Positions 38,988-46,269 of a stretch of 64,000 nucleotides of DNA are shown here, in pieces. The stretch is from NCBI GenBank assembly GCA_963780865.1, contig CAWADT010000031.1:35417-99416 (forward strand), in the 5' to 3' direction. Below the pieces are notes generated by a model. That model saw only the letters and a list, made by a program, of their open reading frames with translations, was not told the origin of the DNA and searched no databases. A program made the position numbers and the translations under genes. The DNA is from FEN-1073 sp963780865. Its GTDB lineage: Bacteria; Chloroflexota; Anaerolineae; Anaerolineales; RBG-16-64-43. Position 1 is the stretch's first letter. Each line of letters starts with the position of its first letter.

Positions 38988-41245
38988 CCGCGGAGCGACG
39001 ATATACCGTTGGGGTGTTGATGGGGTTCCATATGTACGATGGTTCGACCCCCAGCCCATTTGTCTCGCCCTTCTTGCATGGGATGCAGGCGGCCGCCCGC
39101 GATCAGGAAGTCAATCTTATGCTGGCGTGCGGAGTCAGCCGGGGAACCCAACAGGCGTGGACGGTTTACCCAGCCTGGCCTGAAAAATTTTCCACCGCGG
39201 ATTTTCTCCCGGTCGGCCCGTGGAACACCGACGGATTATTGCTATTCAACCCCATGCAATTAAAGGAAGAGATCCCCTACGTCCAGAACCTGCAGGAAAA
39301 GGGATTCCCCGTCTTATTCATCGGAGCCGGGTCGGGCACGCCCATGATCATGGTCGACAACGAAGGGGGGATCCATCAGGCCATGGAACACCTGGTGGGG
39401 CATGGCCACCGGAATATCGCTTTCATCGCCGGCGTGATCAACGACGGCGATTCCCAATCCCGGGTGAAAGCCTACCGCGAGGCGGTGGGAGCGCTCGGGC
39501 TGAATGACGATCCGCGGCTGATGCAATTCGGCGACCATCGCGAGGGGGGCGGTTACGACGCAATGAAACGGGTCTTGCAGGCCGGCTTGAAATTTACAGC
39601 CGTCGCCAGCAGCAACGACCAATCGGCCGTCGGCGCGATCCGCGCGATCCGGGAGGCCGGGTTGCGGATCCCATGGGACGTTGCGGTCACCGGGTTCGAC
39701 GACAACCTCGCCGCCCTGGCGCAGGTTCCCCCGCTCACGAGCATCCATTATCCTCTGTTCGAAACGGGCTACCGCGCGCTGCTTTTGCTCCGCAAGCGGT
39801 TGGAATTCGGTCCCGGGAGCATCCCGGAAGTGACCCGCGTCAGCACCTGGCTGGTTCCGCGGCAATCCTGCGGATGCCTTCCGGAGATGGTCAATCCCGC
39901 GGTGATTCGCACCGGCGCCGACGCGGACCAGGCCGATCCGCAGCATTTCAAGGAAGACCTTTCTCGGACGATGATGGAATCCCTCCTCACCAACTCCGCT
40001 CCAACCAACAATCCCGACATCCGGCCGCTTTGCGACCGTCTGGTGGAGTCTTTCTTCCTCAGTCTGCAGGATGGGGACCTTTCCCATTTTCAAATCGGCC
40101 TGATCGAGGTGCTGCAGCGGATCGAGACGTTGGAAGACGATGCGCACGCCTGGCAGGCGGCGATTTCCATCCTGCGCACCGGCGCCTACACCTTCCTTTC
40201 GGACGAGGTGGACGTCCGGCGCAGAGAACACGCCGAGGATCTCTTGCATCAGGCGCGGGCGCTGATCAGCGAAAGCGCCCGCCGGCGGTATATCCGGATG
40301 CAGCTCCAGCAGACTCAGAACGAGGAAGCCATGGGCCGGTTGACCGCCCGGCTGCTTTCTTCCCTGGACGAAGAACAAATTTATTCCACCATGCAGGAAC
40401 ACCTGCCGCTGATCGGGATCCGCAACGGCTATGTCGTGTTTTTCGAACCGCTGGAAGACGATCCGATGGGTGGAAGCCGCTTGAGAACCTATGAAAAGGA
40501 TTCGCCGCTGCTTCGATTTGCCTCCCGTCAGTTTCCTCCCGCGGGATTGTATCCGGACACCGAGCCCTTCAGCCTGGCGCTGCTGCCCCTGACGTTTCAG
40601 GAAGAAAAGATGGGGTACGTGGCGTTCGATGGGGGAAATCTCGTTCCGCTCGCGACGGTCGTTCGCCAGCTTGCCTCCGCATTAAAAAGCGCGGAGCTTC
40701 ACAGCAAAGTGCTCGAACTTTCCCTGACCGACGGATTGACCGGGATCCACAACCGCCGGTACTTCGAGATCTTCCTGCAGAAAGAAGTGGAACGCAGCCA
40801 GCGGTATAACCGCCGGTTGGCGACCATCATGATCGACATCGACCGCTTTAAGCAGTACAACGATTCCTTCGGCCACCCGGCGGGGGACGAGGCCTTGCGG
40901 CGGGTGGCCGAGGATATCCAGAATGGCGCCCGGCGCGGGTTGGATGTGGTCAGCCGCTACGGAGGAGAAGAGTTCGCGGTCATCCTTCCCGAAACCGAGC
41001 CGGAGGGGGCATGGATCGTGGCGGAAAACATCCGCAAGAAAATCGATGCGGATCCACGGTTCCTCCGGAAAGTGAGCGTCAGCCTCGGCATCACCTCGCT
41101 GAGCGGGAATCAATTAAGCCACGAAATGCTGATCGAACAAGCAGACCGGGCGTTGTATCAAGCCAAGGACAAGGGTCGGAATCGCACCATCGTTTTCGAG
41201 GAGTGGATGCACGAATCGGCTCATTTTAAAAAACCAAGCGAGTGA
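38984..41245 (+). CDS. LacI-type sensor domain fused to an intact GGDEF domain (diguanylate cyclase)
   Basis: About 753 residues, a paralog of the protein at 32826. Residues 1-300 are a LacI/GalR ligand-binding-like domain (TDGLLLFNPMQL, MVDNEGGIHQAMEHLVGHGH, AVTGFDDNLAALAQVPPLTS) without a helix-turn-helix. A GAF-like region follows. The C-terminal GGDEF domain has the metal-binding DIDRFKQYND, the motif GGEEF at about residue 660, and the product-inhibition site RGLD five residues upstream. All catalytic elements are present, so it should synthesise c-di-GMP. The start ATG overlaps the DUF4129 stop (ATGA). The pair of paralogs, one active and one degenerate, brackets the MoxR cluster. Confidence 0.92.
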   Translation: MTAERRYTVGVLMGFHMYDGSTPSPFVSPFLHGMQAAARDQEVNLMLACGVSRGTQQAWTVYPAWPEKFSTADFLPVGPWNTDGLLLFNPMQLKEEIPYVQNLQEKGFPVLFIGAGSGTPMIMVDNEGGIHQAMEHLVGHGHRNIAFIAGVINDGDSQSRVKAYREAVGALGLNDDPRLMQFGDHREGGGYDAMKRVLQAGLKFTAVASSNDQSAVGAIRAIREAGLRIPWDVAVTGFDDNLAALAQVPPLTSIHYPLFETGYRALLLLRKRLEFGPGSIPEVTRVSTWLVPRQSCGCLPEMVNPAVIRTGADADQADPQHFKEDLSRTMMESLLTNSAPTNNPDIRPLCDRLVESFFLSLQDGDLSHFQIGLIEVLQRIETLEDDAHAWQAAISILRTGAYTFLSDEVDVRRREHAEDLLHQARALISESARRRYIRMQLQQTQNEEAMGRLTARLLSSLDEEQIYSTMQEHLPLIGIRNGYVVFFEPLEDDPMGGSRLRTYEKDSPLLRFASRQFPPAGLYPDTEPFSLALLPLTFQEEKMGYVAFDGGNLVPLATVVRQLASALKSAELHSKVLELSLTDGLTGIHNRRYFEIFLQKEVERSQRYNRRLATIMIDIDRFKQYNDSFGHPAGDEALRRVAEDIQNGARRGLDVVSRYGGEEFAVILPETEPEGAWIVAENIRKKIDADPRFLRKVSVSLGITSLSGNQLSHEMLIEQADRALYQAKDKGRNRTIVFEEWMHESAHFKKPSE

Positions 41246-41336
41246 TGGAATAGCCGCGGTTCGGCGCGATGCCGTGGCGGACTCCCGAGACGCTTTGCGT
41301 GGATTTTACAAATTTCAATCCCGTCCAGAATAAAAA

Positions 41337-41366
41337 ATGCCGCTGATAAAGCGGCATCTTTTTTTA
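41337..41366 (+). terminator. Intrinsic terminator of the sensor-GGDEF cluster
   Basis: ATGCCGC-TGATAAA-GCGGCAT is followed by CTTTTTTTTATT. It closes the five-gene rightward cluster. Confidence 0.88.
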
Positions 41367-41514
41367 TTAGCTCTCAAAACCACTGCCTGAGATCGCTGAA
41401 AAACCTCATTCGACCGGAGCTAATCCCGCGAGGAGCGCGGGACGGGCGCTCCGTTCTAGCCACTGCGCCCGGCTCAAGCCGGGCTTTAAAGCAACTGTGC
41501 TTAAAGTCAACAGA

Positions 41515-42468
41515 TCAAGCAAGTGCAAGTTGACTTCGCCAGGGGCGATTATCTCGAACCATGGCATTTAGAATTGTCACAAATTTCCGCATACAAGCAA
41601 CATTGGCGACTTTCTTCGCCTTCCCATGGGCGATTAGCCTATCGTGGAATTGTTGGATAACGGGATTAAATCGGATGGCGGAAAGAGTTGCCATATACAA
41701 CGTACAGCGAAAAGGTTGTCGTCCGCCTTGGGTGCGGCGTTTCCCATTTTTCTTTCCGCTATCGTTGTTCATGGGCGCCACACCGACTAAAGCTGCGATT
41801 GCCTTCCGATCGAGCAATCCAAGTTCCGGGATCTCGGCAACAATACTTGACGCCGTAATCGGGCCGATTCCTTTGGCTGTCCTCACCAGGTCTGCTTTGG
41901 CCTTCATTTCGGGCTGATGATCAATCAAGGATTGGATTTCGCGGCTCAGGTTCTTTTCTTCTTCATCCAACCACGCCAAATGGGCAAGAATATGGTCGCT
42001 CATCTCCTGAGATGCTTTTTGTAGGCGGTTTTTCTCGTCCTGAATGATCCCTACAACCTGCCGTCGGCGAGCAAGGAGCTCTTCCAGACGAACCTGCTCG
42101 GGTGTAGAAGGAGGAGTGGGACGAGGGCGCAAAGCATTAGCAAAATGGGCGATATTATGTGCATCCAGTTGGTCGGTTTTCGCCAAGAGCCCACTGGCAC
42201 GAGCGAAATCCCGCACCCTTTTAGGAGATACCAAGGCAACCAGGATCTTGGCTTGTTGGAGAGCCTTTACGACCGATTTTTCATAGCCGCCGGTGGCCTC
42301 GACAACCACCAAGGCAGGATATTTCTTTTGGAGAAAAGAAATTAACTGTGGAATTCCTTCGGCATCGTTGAAGAAACTCCACAACCTGGTATCGCCCCAC
42401 ATTGCGGTATCCAGCTTTTTCTTGGAGATATCGATGCCGAAAAAGGGATCATTTTGTGGTGTCTCCAT
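41515..42468 (-). CDS. IS110-family transposase (bridge-RNA-guided recombinase)
   Basis: The protein has 317 residues. The N-terminal RuvC-like DEDD domain shows FGIDISKKKLD (first Asp), VVVEATGGYE (Glu) and KTDQLDAHNIAHFA (final Asp residues). The C-terminal Tnp_20 domain has GIGPITASSIVAEIPELG and KKNGKRRTQGGRQPFR with the catalytic-serine region typical of the family. The ATG at 42468 (METPQNDPFFGIDI) is chosen because the family begins there; the open frame extends upstream through the non-coding RNA. The gene is complete and unbroken, so the element may be active. IS110 enzymes recombine DNA at a dinucleotide core under guidance of a bridge RNA. Confidence 0.95.
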   Translation of the reverse strand: METPQNDPFFGIDISKKKLDTAMWGDTRLWSFFNDAEGIPQLISFLQKKYPALVVVEATGGYEKSVVKALQQAKILVALVSPKRVRDFARASGLLAKTDQLDAHNIAHFANALRPRPTPPSTPEQVRLEELLARRRQVVGIIQDEKNRLQKASQEMSDHILAHLAWLDEEEKNLSREIQSLIDHQPEMKAKADLVRTAKGIGPITASSIVAEIPELGLLDRKAIAALVGVAPMNNDSGKKNGKRRTQGGRQPFRCTLYMATLSAIRFNPVIQQFHDRLIAHGKAKKVANVACMRKFVTILNAMVRDNRPWRSQLALA

Positions 42469-42489
42469 GAGAACCTCCGTGGATATAAT

Positions 42490-42635
42490 AAAGACAGCCC
42501 GCGCTAGCATTGGATACGGTCTTTGAGACCAACCAACTGTTCGGGCTAAACGGATAAAGGACACGGCGATCCATGCTTTAAAGCGGTCTTCAAGACCTGC
42601 CGGATTTCGATCTGCCGTGTCCTTCGCTATTATCA
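42490..42635 (-). ncRNA. Candidate IS110 bridge RNA
   Basis: Read on the minus strand, two stem-loops each enclose an internal loop with a central GGTCT...AGACC hairpin. Stem 1 is AAGGACACGGC (42624-42614) with GCCGTGTCCTT (42567-42557). Stem 2 is AGCCCG (42547-42542) with CGGGCT (42501-42496). Loop 1 carries AATCCGGC (42606-42599), identical to the left flank plus core, and GCTTTAAAGC (42584-42575), complementary to the right flank CTTTAAAGC. Loop 2 carries ACAGTTG (42540-42534), identical to the element's right end, and ATGCTAG (42510-42504), complementary to the left end CTAGTAT with one G-T wobble. The order target loop then donor loop, and the position between left end and recombinase, are as known for IS110-group elements. 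Confidence 0.75.
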
Positions 42636-42711
42636 TACTAGCCGGATTAATCCGGCGCTGTTATTCGGCGGAGGATTTATCCTCCGCCGAGCGGACTTTT
42701 TCAGCGATCTC

Positions 42712-43001
42712 TGCCTATGGCAGTGTGTAGTCTGAAAAGGTTCTACCGGTGTGTATTTTTTTCTTTACATAAGAAAAAAGGACAGCAAAAGTACCGAGTG
42801 GGCGGGTATCTTGCCATCCCATCCTACCTCTCCCATCGAATTATCGCCCCTCCACATTGGATCTGTTTTCCCCTCCTCCCCTCCCGTATTACGGGAGGGG
42901 AGGAGGGGTGACAGGCGAAGATAATCCGCGTCCGGATTCCATAGGGGAGGAAGGGTGGGATGGAATTGTAGAATCGCACCTTCCCGGTGCGGCATTACAA
43001 A
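42712..43001. other. Intergenic region beyond the IS110 target, with a perfect hairpin
   Basis: No gene is supported; the short open frames lack ribosome binding sites. It contains the 18-bp hairpin listed separately and a small stem CGCACC-TTCCC-GGTGCG at 42975-42991. Confidence 0.5.
42870..42908. repeat. Perfect 18-bp pyrimidine/purine hairpin
   Basis: CCCCTCCTCCCCTCCCGT-ATT-ACGGGAGGGG and on to AGGAGGGG: every base pairs. The same design, ending CCCGT-ATC-ACGGG, occurs at 61032-61080, and a related purine/pyrimidine inverted repeat lies at 11831-11920. Confidence 0.85.
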
Positions 43002-43019
43002 GCCGCCGGCTCTGGCGGC
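43002..43019 (-). terminator. Terminator-like hairpin after glnA
   Basis: On the minus strand GCCGCC-AGAGCC-GGCGGC is followed by TTTGTAAT. It is 25 nt past the stop codon of glutamine synthetase. The stem is short, so confidence is moderate. Confidence 0.6.
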
Positions 43020-43044
43020 GTTAATTTATTCCTTGACAGCCGGA

Positions 43045-44376
43045 TCAGGCGTTTTCGAGGTACCTTTCGATTTCCCAATCCGTGACGTGAATGCGGTAGT
43101 CGTCCCATTCCGCACCCTTGGCTCGCATGAAAGCTTCGTACAAATTCTGGCCAAGGGCGTCCTTCAACACCGAATCCTTGGCCAGGTCTTCGAGGGCTTC
43201 GGCCAGGGAACCGGGCAGGATGGGGATGCCCCGCGCGGAAACTTCCTCCGGGGTGAGGTGATAGACGTCGACGTTGTTAACGTGCGCCGGAGGGCTCATC
43301 TTCTGCTCCACGCCGTCCAACCCGGCGGCGAGCATTGCCGTAAACGCCAGATACGGGTTGCAGGAAGGATCCGGGTAGCGCAGTTCGATGCGCGTGGCTT
43401 TGTCGTTGCCTGGCGTGTAGCGCGGAATGCGGATCAGCGCCGAGCGGTTCACTTGCGCCCAGCAGACGAACACGGGCGCCTCGTAGCCCGGGACAATCCG
43501 TTTGTAGGAATTCACGCTGGGGGCGACGATGGCGCACAGGGAACGCGCGTGCGCGATCAGCCCGGCCATGAAGGAATAGGCCATCGGGCTGAGGTGGAAT
43601 TCGTCCTTTGGATCGAAGAAGAGGTTGTTGCCGCCCCGGTCGAAGATGCTCATGTGGGTGTGCATTCCGGAGCCGTTGATGCCGAAGACCGGCTTGGGCA
43701 TGAAGGTGGCGGTGAGGTCGTGGATGTTCGCAATCGCTTTGGCGGTGTACTTGAAGGTGACCGCATTATCGGCGGTGGTCAATGCGTCGGCGTATTTGAA
43801 GTCTATCTCGTGCTGGCCCAGGGCCACTTCATGGTGCCCCATTTCCACTTCGAGCCCCATCGATTGGAGCGCCATCATGATCGCGCTGCGCACCCGCTGG
43901 GCTTCGTCGCGCGCGGAAAAATCGAAGTACGACCCGCTGTCGTGCGGAACGGGGTGGATCGTCGTGCCGTCGCGGCGGAATAGGAAGAATTCCAGTTCCG
44001 GGCCGGTGTTGAACAGCCACCCTTTTTGGGCGGCCTTGGCCAAAATCCGTTTGAGCCCGCCGCGCGGATCTCCTGGAAACGGGTTGCCGTCCGCCGTCAG
44101 GATGTCGCAGAGAATCCGGGCCCGCCGGCGTTCGTTCTCGCTCCAGGGAAGGACCTGGTAGGTGGCGGGATCGAGCCGCAGCATCATGTCGGATTCCTGA
44201 ATGCGCGCGAATCCCTCCACCGACGAGCCGTCGAACCAGACCCCGTTTTCCAGGGCTTCGCGCAGGCGGTCGACGGGAAGATCCGTGCTTTTCACGGTTC
44301 CGGTGACGTCGGTGAATTGCAGACAGATAAATTTAACTTGGTCTTCAGCGGCTTGTTTCAAAATGTCCGGGGTCAT
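43045..44376 (-). CDS. glnA: Glutamine synthetase type I
   Basis: GlnA makes glutamine from glutamate, ammonia and ATP. The protein has 443 residues, the length of the GSI-alpha class common in Firmicutes and Chloroflexota. Landmarks are the beta-grasp start with DGSSVEGFARIQESDM, metal-binding GPELEFFLF, NGSGMHTHMSIFD with the catalytic histidine region, and RIPRYTPGNDKATRIELRYPDPSCNPY. The ATG at 44376 is preferred over the upstream one because GGAG lies 6 nt before it. It is monocistronic. No glnR-type operator was recognised. Confidence 0.96.
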   Translation of the reverse strand: MTPDILKQAAEDQVKFICLQFTDVTGTVKSTDLPVDRLREALENGVWFDGSSVEGFARIQESDMMLRLDPATYQVLPWSENERRRARILCDILTADGNPFPGDPRGGLKRILAKAAQKGWLFNTGPELEFFLFRRDGTTIHPVPHDSGSYFDFSARDEAQRVRSAIMMALQSMGLEVEMGHHEVALGQHEIDFKYADALTTADNAVTFKYTAKAIANIHDLTATFMPKPVFGINGSGMHTHMSIFDRGGNNLFFDPKDEFHLSPMAYSFMAGLIAHARSLCAIVAPSVNSYKRIVPGYEAPVFVCWAQVNRSALIRIPRYTPGNDKATRIELRYPDPSCNPYLAFTAMLAAGLDGVEQKMSPPAHVNNVDVYHLTPEEVSARGIPILPGSLAEALEDLAKDSVLKDALGQNLYEAFMRAKGAEWDDYRIHVTDWEIERYLENA

Positions 44377-44562
44377 GGTTTTCTCCAATGCGATGGCCTC
44401 CAAGAATCAAAAGCTCCATCGGGGTGGTGTGGGCAGGCAGGGGGATTATCACCGTGGCAGAACACGGTGTCAACCCCAATTCCGGGTAGAACGAGGTTAT
44501 CCTGACATCCTCTGTTTGGGTGATTTTCAGATTCTATATCGGGTAACGGAAAAAAAGGAAGA

Positions 44563-44727
44563 TGTCATTGCGAGTTTATCCTCGCGCAGCGGGGGCGATC
44601 GGAGGGAGCGAAGCCCCGGCCTCACCCCGGCAAATGCAATTTATCCAAGTTGGGGCCGGGGCGGGGCATTCTGGTTTTCGCGTCGGAAAGAACAGATTGC
44701 TTCGTCGCTTCGCTCCTCGCAATGACA
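44563..44727. repeat. MITE-like repeat with TGTCATTGCGAG inverted ends
   Basis: TGTCATTGCGAG at 44563-44574 and its exact inverse CTCGCAATGACA at 44716-44727 bound a 165-bp GC-rich segment with no gene. The CATTGCGAG motif with GAAGCAATC-like interior (GCTTCGTCGCTTCGCTCCTC) is a widespread intergenic repeat pattern in bacteria. The rest of the 44377-44777 gap shows nothing else. Confidence 0.75.
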
Positions 44728-44777
44728 AAGTGCGACTTTTCCTCAGCCCATTAAGGAGATCCGGAAACCCGCAGTTG

Positions 44778-45782
44778 CTATTCCAGACCGAAAATTTCCG
44801 GATGGATCCGCCGCGCGATGATTTCCAATCCATCGGCAAGCCTTGGGCCGGGCCGCAGCACGAGGTTGCTGTCGATTTCATAGACGGCGCCTTTTTTTAC
44901 GGCCGTTAGGATTTTCCATCCCGGCCGCGCGGTGACGGAATCCACGGTAACCCCGTATCCCGTGTCGCCCAGCAGAATAATATCCGGATTCTGATGAAGG
45001 ATTTCCTCCGCGGAAATCGTCGCCCAGGCGGAGGAAAGCCCGGCGCCCAGATTTTTTCCACCCGCCAAATGGATCAGCGTATCGACAAACGATCCCGGCC
45101 CGGCGACGTACGGCTTGGCCGGATCGGTGGCGTCCAATTCAAAATAAACCAGCGGGGTCGAAGCGGCCGCGGAGGCTTTCCCTTTCACGGCATCGAAACG
45201 GGATTGCAGTCCGGCGATCAAGGCTGCGGTCTCCGTGCTCCGGCCGGCGAGCGTGCCGATGGCCCGGATGTTGGCGAAGAGATCGTCGGGAAGGATGGTT
45301 GGATTGGCCAGATAAAACACTTTCAATCCGAGGGAACGCATCGACTGCACCTGTTCGGGAGAGATGATTTCCGCCGCCAGGACTAAATCGGGCTGCAGTC
45401 CGACGATCAATTCGACGTTCAAGGTCGGATAATCCGCGATCGTGGCGAGCGGCTTGGCCTCCGCCGGGTAATCGGACGTCAGATCGCAGCCTACGATCCG
45501 AGATTGGACGCCGATGGCAAACAGAATTTCGGTGTTCGAAGCGCCGAGGGAAACGATCCGGGCGGCGGGATGGGAAAGTTCCACCACGGCTCCCGTCGCG
45601 TCGGCCAGGCGGATCGCGGCGGAAGTTGCTGTCGGCGTAGCGGGCGCGGCCGTCGGGGCAACCGCGGTGGACGTGAAGGCGGCGGTCGGAGCGACGGAAG
45701 GTTGGGAATTCGATGCGGAAGCGCATCCGTAAAGAAAAACTGCGAGGAAGGCCGCAAAAACAATCGTGCGTTTGGAATTCAT
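44778..45782 (-). CDS. btuF: BtuF-like cobalamin (or siderophore) ABC-binding lipoprotein
   Basis: The 334-residue protein starts with a lipoprotein signal ending YGC (cysteine 20), then an Ala/Thr/Pro-rich linker of about 40 residues, then a helical-backbone binding-protein fold of the BtuF/FhuD class. Supporting segments are RIVSLGASNTEILFAIG, LATIADYPTLNVELIVGLQPDLVLA and SAEEILHQNPDIILLGD. The ATG at 45782 follows AAGGAG. The cobalamin riboswitch upstream makes vitamin B12 or a corrinoid precursor the likely ligand. The partner permease and ATPase genes are not in the window. Confidence 0.85.
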   Translation of the reverse strand: MNSKRTIVFAAFLAVFLYGCASASNSQPSVAPTAAFTSTAVAPTAAPATPTATSAAIRLADATGAVVELSHPAARIVSLGASNTEILFAIGVQSRIVGCDLTSDYPAEAKPLATIADYPTLNVELIVGLQPDLVLAAEIISPEQVQSMRSLGLKVFYLANPTILPDDLFANIRAIGTLAGRSTETAALIAGLQSRFDAVKGKASAAASTPLVYFELDATDPAKPYVAGPGSFVDTLIHLAGGKNLGAGLSSAWATISAEEILHQNPDIILLGDTGYGVTVDSVTARPGWKILTAVKKGAVYEIDSNLVLRPGPRLADGLEIIARRIHPEIFGLE

Positions 45783-45932
45783 TTTGGGTTCTCCTTTTGT
45801 GATCGTAGACATCATTGTCCTCGTCAACCGCGCAGCCAGTTCGAAAGGAAATTATTTTCTTTGGAGTAAATGTTCGCGTTATTCGCTCCCTCATCTGGCC
45901 TTCCCCCCGGAAAATCGCCGAGGGTCCGGCCA

Positions 45933-45981
45933 CCTTCTCCCAGCTTACCCCCGCCTCGCGAGGGCAGGTGCTGGGAGAAGG
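45933..45981. repeat. Hairpin between riboswitch and btuF
   Basis: CCTTCTCCCAGC pairs with GCTGGGAGAAGG over 12 bp around a 25-nt loop. It lies in the leader beyond the riboswitch terminator, so it may affect mRNA stability or be a dispersed repeat. Confidence 0.6.
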
Positions 45982-46014
45982 ATTGGATGAGGGAGTAAGC
46001 GGTTGCGCATTTGG

Positions 46015-46245
46015 AAAAATAAAACCCCTGCCTAATTCGGGCAGGGGTGCGGAACGGACGACGTTCGGATCGAATACCTGTCCGCACCTCCTTCCAGCGA
46101 GGCTGGTGGCGAACGCAGAGCGGCGGGCGACCTGGCTTGCCGCAAGTAGCGGCTCACAGTTGCGTGACAGCACCGGACTTTCACCGGTTTCGCCTTTGGG
46201 CCCTCCCATCCGGGGGAACGGGCACCGCACTGCAATATGGAATTG
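46015..46245 (-). promoter_or_regulatory. Cobalamin riboswitch with intrinsic terminator
   Basis: On the minus strand the core reads ACCGGTGAAAGTCCGGTGCT, then GTCACGCAACTGTGAGCC, the conserved B12-box region (46191-46154). The flanking AAGGCGAAACCGG and GCCAGGTCGCCCGCC elements match the aptamer consensus. The downstream expression platform is a terminator, CCCCTGCC-CGAATTA-GGCAGGGG (46047-46025) followed by TTTTATTTTT. It would shut off btuF when cobalamin is plentiful. Confidence 0.93.
46016..46047 (-). terminator. Riboswitch terminator
   Basis: An 8-bp GC-rich stem with T-rich tail, the expression platform of the cobalamin riboswitch, 230 nt upstream of btuF. Confidence 0.88.
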
Positions 46246-46252
46246 TGTGACT

Positions 46253-46262
46253 GATTATAATC
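46253..46262. promoter_or_regulatory. Palindromic -10 shared by trmFO and the btuF riboswitch
   Basis: GATTATAATC is a perfect 10-bp palindrome containing TATAAT on each strand. On the plus strand TATAAT (46256-46261) is 8 nt before the trmFO ATG, giving a leaderless transcript. On the minus strand it would start the riboswitch RNA near 46245-46248, matching the aptamer's 5' end. Confidence 0.55.
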
Positions 46263-46269
46263 CATCGCG

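Larger units (their letters stand above)
41491..42641 (-). mobile_element. IS110-family insertion sequence, about 1.15 kb
   Basis: Boundaries are proposed from the bridge RNA guides. On the minus strand the left end reads AATCCGG-CT-AGTATGATAA (core CT at 42641-42640) and the right end reads GCACAGTTG-CT-TTAAAGCCC (core CT at 41491-41490). The element contains one recombinase gene and a 170-nt non-coding stretch upstream of it. As usual for IS110, there are no long terminal inverted repeats. A single CT core is expected between the flanks in an empty site. Confidence 0.8.
41389..42711. repeat. Palindrome-rich inverted repeat element interrupted by the IS110 insertion
   Basis: The outer 15-bp sequences GAGATCGCTGAAAAA (41389-41403) and its inverse (42697-42711) face each other. 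Inside them, hairpins flank the insertion: GCCCGGCT-CA-AGCCGGGC (41467-41484), GCCGGATTAATCCGGC (42641-42656) and GGCGGAGGATTTATCCTCCGCC (42667-42688). With the IS110 element removed, the remainder is a small hairpin cluster of about 170 bp, a plausible non-coding repeat that served as the target. Confidence 0.6.

Noticed and set aside
37313..41245. A single 1,310-codon open frame joining the DUF4129 gene to the diguanylate cyclase
   Set aside because: The middle is nonsense caused by a one-base shift near 38495. The true frame ends at 38987 and the cyclase has its own ATG overlapping that stop.
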